Below are positions 5,258 through 5,482 of a stretch of DNA of 5,482 nt, one piece after another. Position numbers and translations under genes: made by a program. Under the pieces are notes generated by a model. That model searched no databases, was not told the DNA's origin, and worked only from the letters and a program-made list of their open reading frames with translations. Source of the DNA: Kiritimatiellia bacterium (lineage in GTDB: Bacteria; Verrucomicrobiota; Kiritimatiellia; B70-G9). The stretch's first letter is position 1; the number at the start of each line of letters is the position of its first letter. The stretch lies in contig DTYT01000034.1 in the NCBI GenBank assembly GCA_012961745.1, forward strand, positions 1 to 5,482, read 5' to 3'.

Positions 5258-5482
5258 ATGCTGGAAGGAGCCTATACGGCCCTGGTCACGCCTTTCACCC
5301 GGAAGGGAGAGGTTGACTACGGGCGCCTGAAGGATCTCATCGAGCTCCAGATCGAGGGAGGCGTGGACGGCATCGTACCGGTCGGCACGACCGGAGAATC
5401 GCCGGCGCTGGCAGTGCCGGAACATAACCGGGTTATCGAAGTGACTGTTGAAGTCTGTCGCGGGCGGGTGAAAGTTATCGCA
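5258..5482 (+). CDS. dapA: 4-hydroxy-tetrahydrodipicolinate synthase, N-terminal part
   Basis: DapA condenses pyruvate with L-aspartate semialdehyde, the committed step to diaminopimelate and lysine. The frame from ATG 5258 stays open for 75 codons and leaves the window; the family is usually about 290-300 residues. Visible signatures are the N-terminal GAYTALVTPF (4-13), GGVDGIVPVGTTGES (34-48) and EHNRVI (55-60). Thr44 and Thr45 of GTTGE fall at the E. coli positions, Thr44 being part of the proton-relay triad. The Schiff-base lysine and the catalytic tyrosines lie beyond the window. Related aldolases of the same superfamily (N-acetylneuraminate lyase, KDG aldolase) share the fold, but this N-terminus fits DapA best. 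It follows argC on the same strand after 85 bp. Confidence 0.9.
   Translation, partial: MLEGAYTALVTPFTRKGEVDYGRLKDLIELQIEGGVDGIVPVGTTGESPALAVPEHNRVIEVTVEVCRGRVKVIA

Overview
The window is a piece of a GC-rich bacterial chromosome (about 60% G+C by eye) with every recognisable gene on the + strand. It holds the last 15 codons of guaA (GMP synthase), a complete carB (carbamoyl-phosphate synthase large subunit), about 820 bp without a convincing gene, a complete argC (N-acetyl-gamma-glutamyl-phosphate reductase) and the first 75 codons of dapA (4-hydroxy-tetrahydrodipicolinate synthase). These are housekeeping biosynthesis genes. I saw no phage, plasmid, transposase, CRISPR, tRNA or rRNA sequence. 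The lineage cannot be fixed from this alone. The protein sequences look bacterial, and the ArgC variant (NPGCFAV and HQH motifs, C-terminus ending GLDHPHRYP) reminds me of forms seen outside Proteobacteria and classical Firmicutes, but that is only an impression.

Layout. At 1-48 the end of guaA is followed after 22 bp by carB (71-3295), so the two are probably co-transcribed. CarB normally follows carA, the glutaminase subunit it needs. Here its immediate neighbour is a different glutamine amidotransferase, so carA must lie upstream of guaA or elsewhere. CarB is full length, with both ATP-grasp halves and the C-terminal allosteric domain intact.

The gap at 3296-4113 is the least explained part. 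It contains a perfect 28-bp palindrome nested in longer imperfect inverted arms, a canonical four-tract G-quadruplex motif, several GC-rich hairpins including one mutually exclusive pair, a possible extended -10 promoter, and a 15-bp operator-like dyad in the presumed argC leader. No frame through it looks like a known protein. It may combine the end of the guaA-carB transcript with the regulatory leader of argC.

ArgC (4114-5172) starts behind a strong AGGAGG. DapA follows after 85 bp on the same strand, so argC and dapA may share a transcript. ArgC makes an arginine/ornithine precursor from N-acetylglutamyl phosphate, and DapA takes aspartate semialdehyde and pyruvate into lysine and cell-wall diaminopimelate. 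The window therefore links purine and pyrimidine/arginine entry enzymes (GuaA, CarB) with arginine and lysine enzymes (ArgC, DapA). Carbamoyl phosphate from CarB feeds both UMP and arginine, so carB and argC belong to converging pathways although the structured gap separates them.
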